Positions 1 to 5,358 are shown, counted from the first letter of the stretch. The stretch: 7,352 nucleotides of DNA from Bacillota bacterium (GCA_023394045.1 JAEXBN010000014.1:1-7352), one strand, 5' to 3'. Program-made: numbers and translations. The notes: a model not told the origin generated them from the sequence alone.

Positions 1-866
1 AAGTCGAGGAACTCTTTGGTCGGGCTCGTCGGCTCGCCTTTCGTGTAGATGTGCTCATAGCCCCATACCGGATAAGTTCCATCATAGGTGGTCTCAAGCG
101 ACGGCGCGACGCCATCCAGCGAAACCGTTTTGGCTCCTGCCGCCTGATCTCCGACCAAGTAGGATAACGCCAGATAGCCGATCGCACCATCATTCTGCTT
201 GATGCTCTGGAGAAGCTCACCGGAGTTATCGGTTTCCATGGCACCCATCGTCTCTTCCTGACCTCCAAGCGCCCATTGTTTGAACAAAGCCCGCGTACCA
301 GAGGATGCCGGACGGGTAATCAACATGATTTCCAGATCATCGCCGCCCACGTCCTTCCAGTTGGTAATCTTTCCTGTAAAGATATCCACCAGCTGCTGCT
401 GTGTCAGATTCGTCACTTTGTTGTTGGCATTCACAACCGGCGCCATGGTGACCGTGCAGACGCGATGATCCACAAGCTCGCCAGCCTGCGCGGCTTCCAG
501 CTTCTCTTCTGCAAAAACGTCCGAATTGCCCAGCGTCACGGTTCCCGCTGAAACATCCTTCAGACCCGTCCCCGATCCGCCGGCATTGATGGTGATCGCA
601 ACGCCCGGCTCTTTCGCCATAAACGCCTCAGCCGCTTTGTCCGCCAGCGGTTTCAGCGCAGAGGAACCCGACCCGGTGATCTGTCCACTTAGGCTTCCCG
701 TTGTTGCTTCTGCGCTGGATGCCGTCGATTCCTGCGCTGCCGAGCTGTTCGATGACTCAGCGGCGGACGACTCTGACGCGGTATTGCCGCTTCCGCAGGC
801 TGCCAGACCGACCGCCAATGCGCAAGCCATCATCAGACCGGTCAATTTTTTCAAGTTCAATTTCAT
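1..866 (-). CDS. pstS: Phosphate ABC transporter substrate-binding lipoprotein PstS (C-terminus cut by window edge)
   Basis: Extracytoplasmic receptor that would capture inorganic phosphate and deliver it to the PstCAB membrane transporter. 288 residues are readable and the frame runs open through base 1, so the C-terminus is missing. The ATG at 866-864 follows a GGAAGGGG ribosome binding site (bases 873-880) at 6-nt spacing. Residues 1-24 form a lipoprotein signal (basic MKLNLKK, hydrophobic core, lipobox LAAC ending at Cys24), so the mature protein should be lipid-anchored outside the membrane. Residues 27-58 are a Ser/Ala/Glu-rich linker. The PBP domain starts near residue 61 and shows the family's phosphate-contact loops: GSGSS (65-69), GGSGTG (96-101), GNSD (113-116) and SSGTR (188-192). 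DIFTGKITNWKDVGG (161-175) is a PstS hallmark. The gene lies downstream of a Pho-type promoter. pstC, pstA and pstB are expected beyond base 1 but are not visible. Confidence 0.95.
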   Translation of the reverse strand, partial: MKLNLKKLTGLMMACALAVGLAACGSGNTASESSAAESSNSSAAQESTASSAEATTGSLSGQITGSGSSALKPLADKAAEAFMAKEPGVAITINAGGSGTGLKDVSAGTVTLGNSDVFAEEKLEAAQAGELVDHRVCTVTMAPVVNANNKVTNLTQQQLVDIFTGKITNWKDVGGDDLEIMLITRPASSGTRALFKQWALGGQEETMGAMETDNSGELLQSIKQNDGAIGYLALSYLVGDQAAGAKTVSLDGVAPSLETTYDGTYPVWGYEHIYTKGEPTSPTKEFLD

Positions 867-932
867 ACCAATCCCCTTCCTTCAGCGTTTTCGCCTCGTG
901 TATCACTGATTCAAACTCACTGTTACGACGCC

Positions 933-987
933 AGTATACTGATGCTTCGTTAAGGCTACTCATGCGTTCTGGTTAAGGAATTGTTAA
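933..987 (-). promoter_or_regulatory. Pho-regulated promoter of pstS: PhoP-type direct repeats and a -10 box
   Basis: Read on the minus strand, TTAACA (987-982) and TTAACC (976-971) are separated by exactly 5 bp (ATTCC). This 11-bp-phased pair matches the Bacillus PhoP box rule of TT(A/C/T)ACA repeats. A third TTAACG half-site lies at 953-948, starting 23 bp further on, nearly in phase. A TATACT -10 hexamer follows at 938-933. The hexamer 17 bp upstream of it (GAGTAG) is not a good -35, as expected for an activator-dependent promoter. The start point would fall near 926, giving a leader of about 60 nt before the pstS ATG. The repeats and -10 are seen directly; PhoP binding is inferred from the motif and from pstS being the classic target. 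Confidence 0.65.
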
Positions 988-1000
988 ATCGGCTTCATCT

Positions 1001-1100
1001 TCTCTGTGTTTGTGTGTACTCTACGTTTCTGTGTTTGTGTATGCTCTGCGTTTCTGTGTTTGTGTGTGCTCTGCGTTTCTGTGTTTGTGTATGCTCTATT
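1001..1100. repeat. 25-bp tandem repeat (minisatellite), four copies
   Basis: Four abutting 25-bp units at 1001-1025, 1026-1050, 1051-1075 and 1076-1100. The core TTTCTGTGTTTGTGT is followed by RTGCTCTGCG. Units 2 and 3 differ at one base, unit 1 at a few, and unit 4 ends in ATT instead of GCG. The plus strand is almost purely T/G/C and the transcript (minus) strand is CA-rich with no self-complementarity. The array starts 13 bp beyond the Pho-box pair and its last copy overlaps the apbE TAG (1098-1096). A 25-bp unit is not a multiple of three, so the open frames through it are unlikely to be genes. High copy identity suggests recent slippage or expansion. Confidence 0.9.
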
Positions 1101-2409
1101 TGATGATCTCCGCTTTCATTCCCTCGGTCATGCTGACATTCATGTCCGTATCCACCCACAGAACATCGATCGGCGTTCCGGGAAATTGTGCAATGATCTT
1201 CTGTGCTTCTTCCTTTGTCGACAAAAAGAACGCCGTCGACAACAGATCCGCCAGCCCTGAATCCGGCGTCCGAACCGTCACAGAACTCCACAAGCGTCCA
1301 GGCTGAAGCGTTGACGGATCAATGATGTGATGGTAACGAACCCCATCCACCATGAAATAGCGCTGATAATCGCCCGAGGTCACCATGGACATCTCCCCCG
1401 GCGCTTCCACCTTGGCAATCATCGTTCCCTGCTCCGGACGCGGATGTGTGATGCCCACCGTCCAGGTCGGATCCCCATCGACCGGAGTCCCGATCAAGCG
1501 CACATTCCCCCCTGCGGCGATCAGACCATGCTCCAGCCCTGCCGCTTCCAGCTTCTTTGCAACCAGCTCCGTCGCAAAGCCTTTCGCCACGGCTCCCGCA
1601 TCCAGCTTCAACTGCGCATCTTGAAACTGAACGGTATGATCCTTCTCGTTGAGCATCACATCACTCAAATGCATATGCTTTCCGGCTTCTTGCAATGCGG
1701 CCGCATCGGGCAGTTTTCCTTCCGGCGGTGTTTCCTTCTCCTCTAACGGCGCACTTCCAGATCCTGAGCCCGAAGCGGCTTCCGCATGTTCTTCGGCTTC
1801 TTTTGCCTCCGCAGCCGCCTCACGTGCATTGGTCCACAGCATCAGCGGCGCCCCCATCGCAATATTGACCTTCTTCAATGTCTTCTCATAATTGTCCACG
1901 CTAAACTTCAGCAGATCAAACAGATCCGGATCAAGCTTAACCGGGTGCTTCGCTGCGTCCTGATTGACACTCAGAAGACTCACGATTCCCTCATAGGTAT
2001 GAAAATTATCGTATAGCCGATGCAGGCGCTGAAATTCTTCATGCAGCAGCTCGTACCATTTTTGAAATTCTGCCTCATCCTTCGTATACGCCGTAAATTG
2101 AACCACCGTATCGAACGTATCATAAAATTCCACAGAATTCGTATAATACGTCTTTCCATCTGCTCCCTTTACGTTGCGTCCCTGCCCCAGCACAGGAACC
2201 TTCGCCAGATCTTCCGCCGTCAGCGTTTTTCCCGACTCTGTTCCGTTTTCGCCTCCCGAAGCTTCCGCATCCGATCCTTGCATCTTCGAGGATGCCGCCT
2301 GATTCGCTTCTGATGCCTCCTTCTCCGACGGAGCCGAGCACCCCGACAACAACAGCGCCGCACAAAGCAGCGGCAACGCGACCATTTTATATTTCATATC
2401 TTTCGTCAT
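1096..2409 (-). CDS. apbE: ApbE family FAD:protein FMN transferase, lipoprotein
   Basis: Predicted 437-residue extracytoplasmic enzyme that moves FMN from FAD onto a Ser/Thr of a partner flavoprotein (Mg-dependent, by family knowledge). The ATG at 2409-2407 is preferred over an in-frame ATG at 2466 because AGGAG (2415-2419) lies 5 nt upstream and the protein then begins with a proper lipoprotein signal: MTKDMKYK, hydrophobic stretch, LSGC lipobox ending at Cys24. Residues 25-62 are a polar Ser/Glu/Gly linker. The ApbE core follows, with NIAMGAPLMLW (182-192), LDAGAVAKGFAT (269-280), IAAGGNVRLIG (297-307), VTSGDYQRYF (343-352), HHIIDP (360-365) and ADLLSTAFF (387-395, the Asp being a likely Mg ligand). 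An Ala/Glu then Gly-Ser-rich segment (about 195-235) looks like a lineage-specific insertion. No flavinylated target is visible nearby. The downstream neighbour is pstS, with no terminator hairpin between, so read-through is possible. Confidence 0.93.
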   Translation of the reverse strand: MTKDMKYKMVALPLLCAALLLSGCSAPSEKEASEANQAASSKMQGSDAEASGGENGTESGKTLTAEDLAKVPVLGQGRNVKGADGKTYYTNSVEFYDTFDTVVQFTAYTKDEAEFQKWYELLHEEFQRLHRLYDNFHTYEGIVSLLSVNQDAAKHPVKLDPDLFDLLKFSVDNYEKTLKKVNIAMGAPLMLWTNAREAAAEAKEAEEHAEAASGSGSGSAPLEEKETPPEGKLPDAAALQEAGKHMHLSDVMLNEKDHTVQFQDAQLKLDAGAVAKGFATELVAKKLEAAGLEHGLIAAGGNVRLIGTPVDGDPTWTVGITHPRPEQGTMIAKVEAPGEMSMVTSGDYQRYFMVDGVRYHHIIDPSTLQPGRLWSSVTVRTPDSGLADLLSTAFFLSTKEEAQKIIAQFPGTPIDVLWVDTDMNVSMTEGMKAEIIK

Positions 2410-2431
2410 GACATCTCCTGTAAACTGATTT

Positions 2432-2492
2432 CGTCCGGGAGCCCTCTTTCCACGCACGGCCATCACCGGCCAGAGGGCTCTCTGCTTGGACG
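2432..2492 (-). promoter_or_regulatory. Structured apbE leader: nested 61-nt hairpin
   Basis: Three nested inverted repeats, outermost first: CGTCC (2432-2436) with GGACG (2488-2492); a perfect 9-bp GAGCCCTCT (2439-2447) with AGAGGGCTC (2472-2480); and an inner GGCC/GGCC pair around 2458-2470. In the apbE direction this lies in the 5' leader, ending 22 nt before the ATG. On the plus strand the outer stem is followed after one base by TTTTTT (2494-2499), so the same element also resembles an intrinsic terminator for plus-strand transcripts, although no plus-strand gene is seen upstream. I do not recognise a riboswitch class; conserved FMN-riboswitch sequence is not apparent. The pairing is seen directly; a regulatory role is inferred. 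Confidence 0.5.
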
Positions 2493-2503
2493 CTTTTTTC
2501 CTC

Positions 2504-2576
2504 TTATAGGTTCCATCTTTTTACTATTATAGGATCCATCGGTTCCTGCCCCTATTATTTTATTATAGGATCCTAT
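2504..2576 (-). promoter_or_regulatory. Three reiterated TTATAGGWTCC boxes, candidate apbE promoter and operator region
   Basis: On the plus strand TTATAGGTTCCAT (2504-2516), TTATAGGATCCAT (2527-2539) and TTATAGGATCCTA (2563-2575) are near-identical 13-mers. On the minus strand each carries a -10-like hexamer: TATAAG (2508-2503), TATAAT (2531-2526) and TATAAT (2567-2562). The third copy is part of a perfect 12-bp palindrome, ATAGGATCCTAT (2565-2576). No good TTGACA-type -35 sits 17 bp upstream of any of them. The position is right for the apbE promoter, and the reiteration could mean duplicated promoters or operator sites. Which copy is used cannot be told from sequence. Confidence 0.45.
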
Positions 2577-2758
2577 GGATATAAGATTTTGTAGAGCCAT
2601 GATAAGATTCTACAGAACCATGATGATGCCGACAACTGCGCTCTAGAAATTCGCGCATGGAAGTAAAACAACAGATGGATGATAAAAGGCAAATTTTTCG
2701 CTATCATCCACAAAAATCATAGAAACAGCGCCCTCCGGGAAGAAACAACGAGAAACCG
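2577..2758. other. Non-coding stretch with scattered inverted repeats
   Basis: I see no credible gene here. It holds TGTAGA (2590-2595) facing TCTACA (2609-2614), TGCGC (2637-2641) facing GCGCA (2653-2657), and an 8-bp pair TGGATGAT (2676-2683) facing ATCATCCA (2703-2710) across a 19-nt loop. The 2637-2657 pair is centred at 2647, about three 40-bp periods before the first hairpin of the array at 2759; the other two are off phase by about 5 bp. These may be decayed outlying members of that array or chance. Confidence 0.4.
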
Positions 2759-2792
2759 TTTCATGAGCGGCGTGAAAAAAGGCATTCATGGG

Positions 2793-2822
2793 CGCTTGCC
2801 CACGCATTTCCGTGGGCAAGTG
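2793..2822. repeat. First strong hairpin of the array (10-bp perfect stem, variant arms)
   Basis: CTTGCCCACG (2795-2804) pairs perfectly with CGTGGGCAAG (2811-2820) over a 6-nt CATTTC loop. A G-U and a C-G pair can extend the base to 2793-2822. Relative to the common TGCCTAC/GTAGGCA arms both strands change together (T to C on the left, A to G on the right), so the stem is preserved. Confidence 0.85.
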
Positions 2823-2993
2823 GGATAAAATGTTTTGTTGCCTACACCCCCGTAGGCACATCAGTTTTTCATCGATTTACCTACGCTTTTTGTAGGCTAA
2901 CCTCAAATCATTGGCATGAGCATACGAAAATCCGTAGGCAAAATCATCCAATCATGCATGTGCCTACAAAACCGTAGGCAACAAAGGATAATT

Positions 2994-3027
2994 CGCCTCT
3001 GCCTACGATTTTGCGTAGGCAGAGGCG
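2994..3027. repeat. Longest hairpin of the array (14-bp perfect stem)
   Basis: CGCCTCTGCCTACG (2994-3007) and CGTAGGCAGAGGCG (3014-3027) are exact reverse complements around a 6-nt ATTTTG loop. The stem extends well beyond the shared 7-bp arms. On the plus strand it is followed by CGATTTTATC, a short T run, so it could act as a weak intrinsic terminator in that direction; the T tract is too short and offset for a firm call. Confidence 0.85.
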
Positions 3028-3100
3028 CGATTTTATCACTTGCCAACGTCGTGTATGCACCATTCAATTTGACGCTCATTGCCTACAGGATGTGTGGCTT

Positions 3101-3487
3101 AAATGTTTTGTCTCCTACATGCTCTAGACTAGATAAGAGACCCTGACCCTCCCATCACACTTCATGCAAAAAGAGCAGGATGATCTTTCTTCTTACATTC
3201 TTTAATGCTCTAAAACTTTAATACTCCCAAGCTTTAATGCTCCCAAGAAAGGACGCTCCTCCACCTCTTAACCCTCTTCCTACCAGAAATGGGATTCCTC
3301 CACGGGCATCGTCTCGTGATCCTTCTGGAACCCCTGCGAAACAGATCGACTCCATGAGAGATAAAGGCAGTAATGGGAGGAACGAAAAAAGAAATTTCAG
3401 GAATTCGTGCTTCGCGCGAAAGAAGTAGACTAAGTCCAGTAGATACCAACTTCAATCGCATTTTGCGATACAAAAAAGGAGGCGCCT
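3101..3487. other. Non-coding stretch between the hairpin array and the plus-strand gene
   Basis: No credible gene is visible. Near its start a leftover TCCTAC half-arm (3112-3117) lies inside GTCTC (3110-3114) / GAGAC (3137-3141), which also encloses the 11-bp palindrome TCTAGACTAGA (3123-3133). This may be a decayed last array member. A three-copy 16-bp repeat follows at 3200-3247. Close to the next gene are TTCGCGCGAA (3411-3420), a self-complementary 10-mer, and the small hairpin TCGCA-TTT-TGCGA (3456-3468). I found no convincing -35/-10 pair for the downstream gene. Confidence 0.5.
3200..3247. repeat. 16-bp tandem repeat, three copies
   Basis: Three adjoining 16-mers: CTTTAATGCTCTAAAA (3200-3215), CTTTAATACTCCCAAG (3216-3231) and CTTTAATGCTCCCAAG (3232-3247). 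Copies 2 and 3 differ at one base; copy 1 keeps the first eleven bases and diverges at its end. The unit is not a multiple of three and no ORF of interest spans it. Confidence 0.85.
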
Positions 3488-4257
3488 TTGCAAAAAGAAC
3501 TCGAAGAGATTCTCGCACACGATCGCCATCTCTACGAACAGCTGCAGCAAAAAACAGTCATGCCTGTTTCTCCAGCGCGGCTGGAAATCACGACGCGCGG
3601 AGAACATGATTATTACTATTTTCGAGCACCCCAGCAGGGTCATCGTGGCTCGAAAATTCCGATGACTGAACAGACAAAGCCACTGGCAAAAGAAATTGCC
3701 CAGCGAAATTACGAAGAAAAGGCAAAAAGATTACTCAAACAGCGCATCAAACAAATCGAAGCCTTTCAAAATCAATTCAGAGATGATGCCCTTTCGGTAT
3801 TGCATAGCCCGCACGAAGAGCGCTCGTCACGCCGCTGGAGTTGACCTTTGAACAGTGGAAAAATCTTCAAGGCGAAGAAAACCCCATCCATCCTGAAGAG
3901 CGAATCATCCAAACCAATTCCGGAGTTCTTGTTCGTTCCAAATCGGAAAAAATGATCGCTGATCAACTTCAGGAAAAGGAAGAACCCTTCTTTTATGAGA
4001 AGAAGCTGGTTCTCGATGATCAGACGCTATACCCGGATTTCACACTCTTTTCCCGAAATAAACAAAGAGAAATCTATTGGGAACATTTTGGTCTCATGGA
4101 TCATCCGATCTACTGCAATCATGCCGTCCGAAAACTGATGATCTACGCCTCCCATCAAATTCTCATCGGCCACCGTCTCATCGTCACGATGGAGACAAAA
4201 GATCATCCTTTGGATATGAATATGGTTCGATCATGGATTGAAACCATGCTCCCTTAA
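3488..4257 (+). pseudogene. Frameshifted gene for an uncharacterised PD-(D/E)XK nuclease-like protein (RSKSE / YPDFT / YWEHFG family)
   Basis: The only plus-strand gene. It starts at TTG 3488, chosen because a perfect AAGGAGG (3476-3482) lies 5 nt upstream. The first frame runs 3488-3844 (118 aa) and the second holds the C-terminal half to 4257. Reading the second frame back from the TTG at 3841 to 3808 gives PARRALVTPLELTFEQWK, which fits directly after ...SVLH (ending at 3805). One base, probably a C of a CCCC run, is therefore missing near 3806-3810. Repaired, the product is about 256 aa. The N-terminal half has a tyrosine-rich YYYF strand (about 41-44) and a Lys/Gln-rich helical region. 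The C-terminal half has VRSKSE (3931-3948), YPDFT (around 4030-4044) and YWEHFG (around 4075-4092), whose Glu, Asp and Glu spacing resembles a PD-(D/E)XK core. I recall such proteins as common orphan hypotheticals in Bacillota; the nuclease role is inferred. A separate downstream protein from the TTG at 3841 (overlapping the TGA) is less likely, since its GGAG lies immediately against the start. Confidence 0.75.
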
Positions 4258-4310
4258 AAAAGAGAAGAATGTCATGAATCTTTGAGCCTCCCGCGACATG
4301 AAACTCCTCG

Positions 4311-4359
4311 GAAAACGAAAAAGCCGCGATACCGGATCCAACGGGATCTGGTATCGCGG
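4311..4359 (-). terminator. Rho-independent terminator of the fba transcript
   Basis: The arms 4324-4339 and 4344-4359 form a 16-bp stem with one G-U pair (outer half CCGCGATACC/GGTATCGCGG is perfect) and a 4-nt loop. In the minus direction the stem is followed by CTTTTTCGTTTTC (4323-4311), a classic T tract. It lies about 50 nt after the aldolase stop codon. On the plus strand there is no T run after the stem, so it is not expected to terminate the frameshifted gene coming from the left. A second inverted repeat TCGGAGG (4362-4368) / CCTCCGA (4385-4391) lies between it and the stop codon. Confidence 0.92.
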
Positions 4360-4411
4360 TCTCGGAGGCATCGTCGGCAGCAAACCTCCGACAATGCAAG
4401 ATTCCTGATCC

Positions 4412-5278
4412 TTATTCAGCTTTCCCTACAGAACCGAACATGGTCATCTTGTCGCGCACGACCTGCTTGATGGCTTCGGTACCCGGCGCCAGCAGTTTTC
4501 GGGGATCAAATCCCTTGCCCTGCTGATCTTTTCCGGCTTCAATGTACTCGCGCGTCGCCGAAGCAAATGCCAGCTGGCACTCCGTATTCACGTTGATCTT
4601 GGCGACACCGTTCTCGATCGCACGACGGATCTGATCTTCTGGAATTCCCGTTCCTCCGTGCAGCACCAGCGGAAGATCTCCGATGGTCTCCTTGATCGCT
4701 GCCAGCGCATCAAAGGCTAGACCTTCCCAATTATCCGGATACACTCCATGAATATTCCCAATTCCTGCGGCGAGGAAATCAATCCCCAGATCCGCCAGAC
4801 GCTTGCATTCTGCCGGATCAGCCACTTCTCCGCGACCCACGACACCATCTTCTTCGCCGCCGATCGTGCCCACCTCAGCTTCCACCGAGGCTCCTTTTTC
4901 ATGCGCCAGCTTCACGATTTCCGTCGTCTTTTCCAAATTTTCTTCCAGCGGAAAATGCGATCCATCAAACATGACCGAAGTGTACCCGGCTTCAATGCAA
5001 GCTTTTGCTCCCTCATAGGTGCCATGATCGAGGTGGAGAGCAACGGGAACGGTAATGCCGAGGGTCTGATCCATCGCACGCACCATCGCCTCAACCGTCG
5101 GATAGCCCGTCATGTATTTGTTCGCGCCCTCAGAAACGCCAAGAATCACCGGGCTTTTCAGCTCCTGAGCCACTTCCAGCACGGCCTTTGTCCATTCAAG
5201 GTTATTGATATTAAATTGCCCGACAGCATAATGCCCGGCCTCCGCCTTCTGTAACATTTCCTTTGCAGAAACTAACAT
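4412..5278 (-). CDS. fba: Class II fructose-1,6-bisphosphate aldolase
   Basis: Cytosolic zinc-dependent aldolase that reversibly splits fructose-1,6-bisphosphate into dihydroxyacetone phosphate and glyceraldehyde-3-phosphate, in glycolysis and gluconeogenesis. Complete at 288 residues, the usual length for the short Bacillus-type class II enzymes. The ATG follows AAGGAGG (5284-5290) at 5-nt spacing. Key motifs in order: NINN (23-26); LDHG (83-86) with catalytic Asp84 and zinc ligand His85; SVEAEVG plus GGEEDG (131-145) with a metal-site Glu; NIHGVY (175-180) with zinc ligand His177; LHGGTG (206-211) with zinc ligand His207; and KINVNT (227-232) in the phosphate-binding loop. A tagatose-bisphosphate aldolase or another class II relative cannot be fully excluded, but all motifs fit Fba. 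It follows glgP by 80 bp without a T-tailed hairpin between, so co-transcription is plausible, and it ends at the strong terminator at 4311-4359. Confidence 0.95.
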   Translation of the reverse strand: MLVSAKEMLQKAEAGHYAVGQFNINNLEWTKAVLEVAQELKSPVILGVSEGANKYMTGYPTVEAMVRAMDQTLGITVPVALHLDHGTYEGAKACIEAGYTSVMFDGSHFPLEENLEKTTEIVKLAHEKGASVEAEVGTIGGEEDGVVGRGEVADPAECKRLADLGIDFLAAGIGNIHGVYPDNWEGLAFDALAAIKETIGDLPLVLHGGTGIPEDQIRRAIENGVAKINVNTECQLAFASATREYIEAGKDQQGKGFDPRKLLAPGTEAIKQVVRDKMTMFGSVGKAE

Positions 5279-5358
5279 GTTCGCCTCCTTCCGGGTTCCC
5301 CCGTGTTCGCTGCCCGTGCCTCCACGTCCAGCATGCTCCGGTGATCTGTTGCTTCAAA

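Larger units (their letters stand above)
2759..3100. repeat. Phased hairpin array, about 40-bp period, TGCCTAC/GTAGGCA arms
   Basis: Palindromes recur with centres near 2768, 2807.5, 2848.5, 2888, 2929.5, 2970.5, 3010.5, 3050 and 3090, steps of 39.5-41.5 bp. Perfect TGCCTAC/GTAGGCA arms occur at 2839-2858 (loop ACCCCC), 2961-2980 (loop AAAACC) and 3000-3021. A compensated variant, TGCCCAC/GTGGGCA, is at 2797-2818. CCTAC/GTAGG flanked by TTA and TAA is at 2877-2900. Degenerate copies are at 2920-2939, 3041-3059 and 3080-3098. At 2759-2777 a 7-bp stem with one G-U pair, TTTCATG/CGTGAAA, has the same geometry but unrelated sequence. The spacers of about 18-22 bp share no sequence. I see no ORF with family features across it and no clear promoter. 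This is not a normal CRISPR: the repeat is a short palindrome with a variable loop, and no cas gene is visible. Function unknown; candidates are a multi-hairpin RNA, an array of protein-binding palindromes, or a replicated mobile palindrome. Confidence 0.8.

Noticed and set aside
995..1306. Open frames on both strands through the 25-bp repeats (Thr/Gln/His-rich on minus, Cys/Val/Phe-rich on plus)
   Set aside because: They are by-products of a stop-free repeat overlapping the end of apbE; they lack a ribosome binding site and family features.
2409..2466. Upstream ATG at 2466 as the apbE start
   Set aside because: It would add 19 mostly polar, basic residues before the lipoprotein signal and would place the start inside the leader hairpin; the ATG at 2409 has AGGAG at 5 nt.
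2432..2492. FMN riboswitch ahead of apbE
   Set aside because: The leader forms a single nested hairpin and lacks the multi-branched core and conserved sequence blocks of the FMN class.
2759..3100. CRISPR array
   Set aside because: The repeated part is a roughly 20-bp palindrome whose centre varies in each copy, spacers are only about 20 bp, and no cas gene is visible. A real CRISPR has near-identical whole repeats of about 24-40 bp.
2643..3146. Short open frames of 72 and 76 codons across the hairpin array
   Set aside because: Composition is irregular, there is no convincing ribosome binding site, and the frames run through non-coding palindromes.
3800..3844. Programmed -1 ribosomal frameshifting joining the two halves of the plus-strand gene
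   Set aside because: No X-XXY-YYZ slippery heptamer is present at the junction and no strong stem-loop or pseudoknot is evident just after it; a lost base in a C run is simpler.
4748..5254. 168-codon plus-strand frame
   Set aside because: It is antisense to the fully motif-supported aldolase gene and has no family features of its own.
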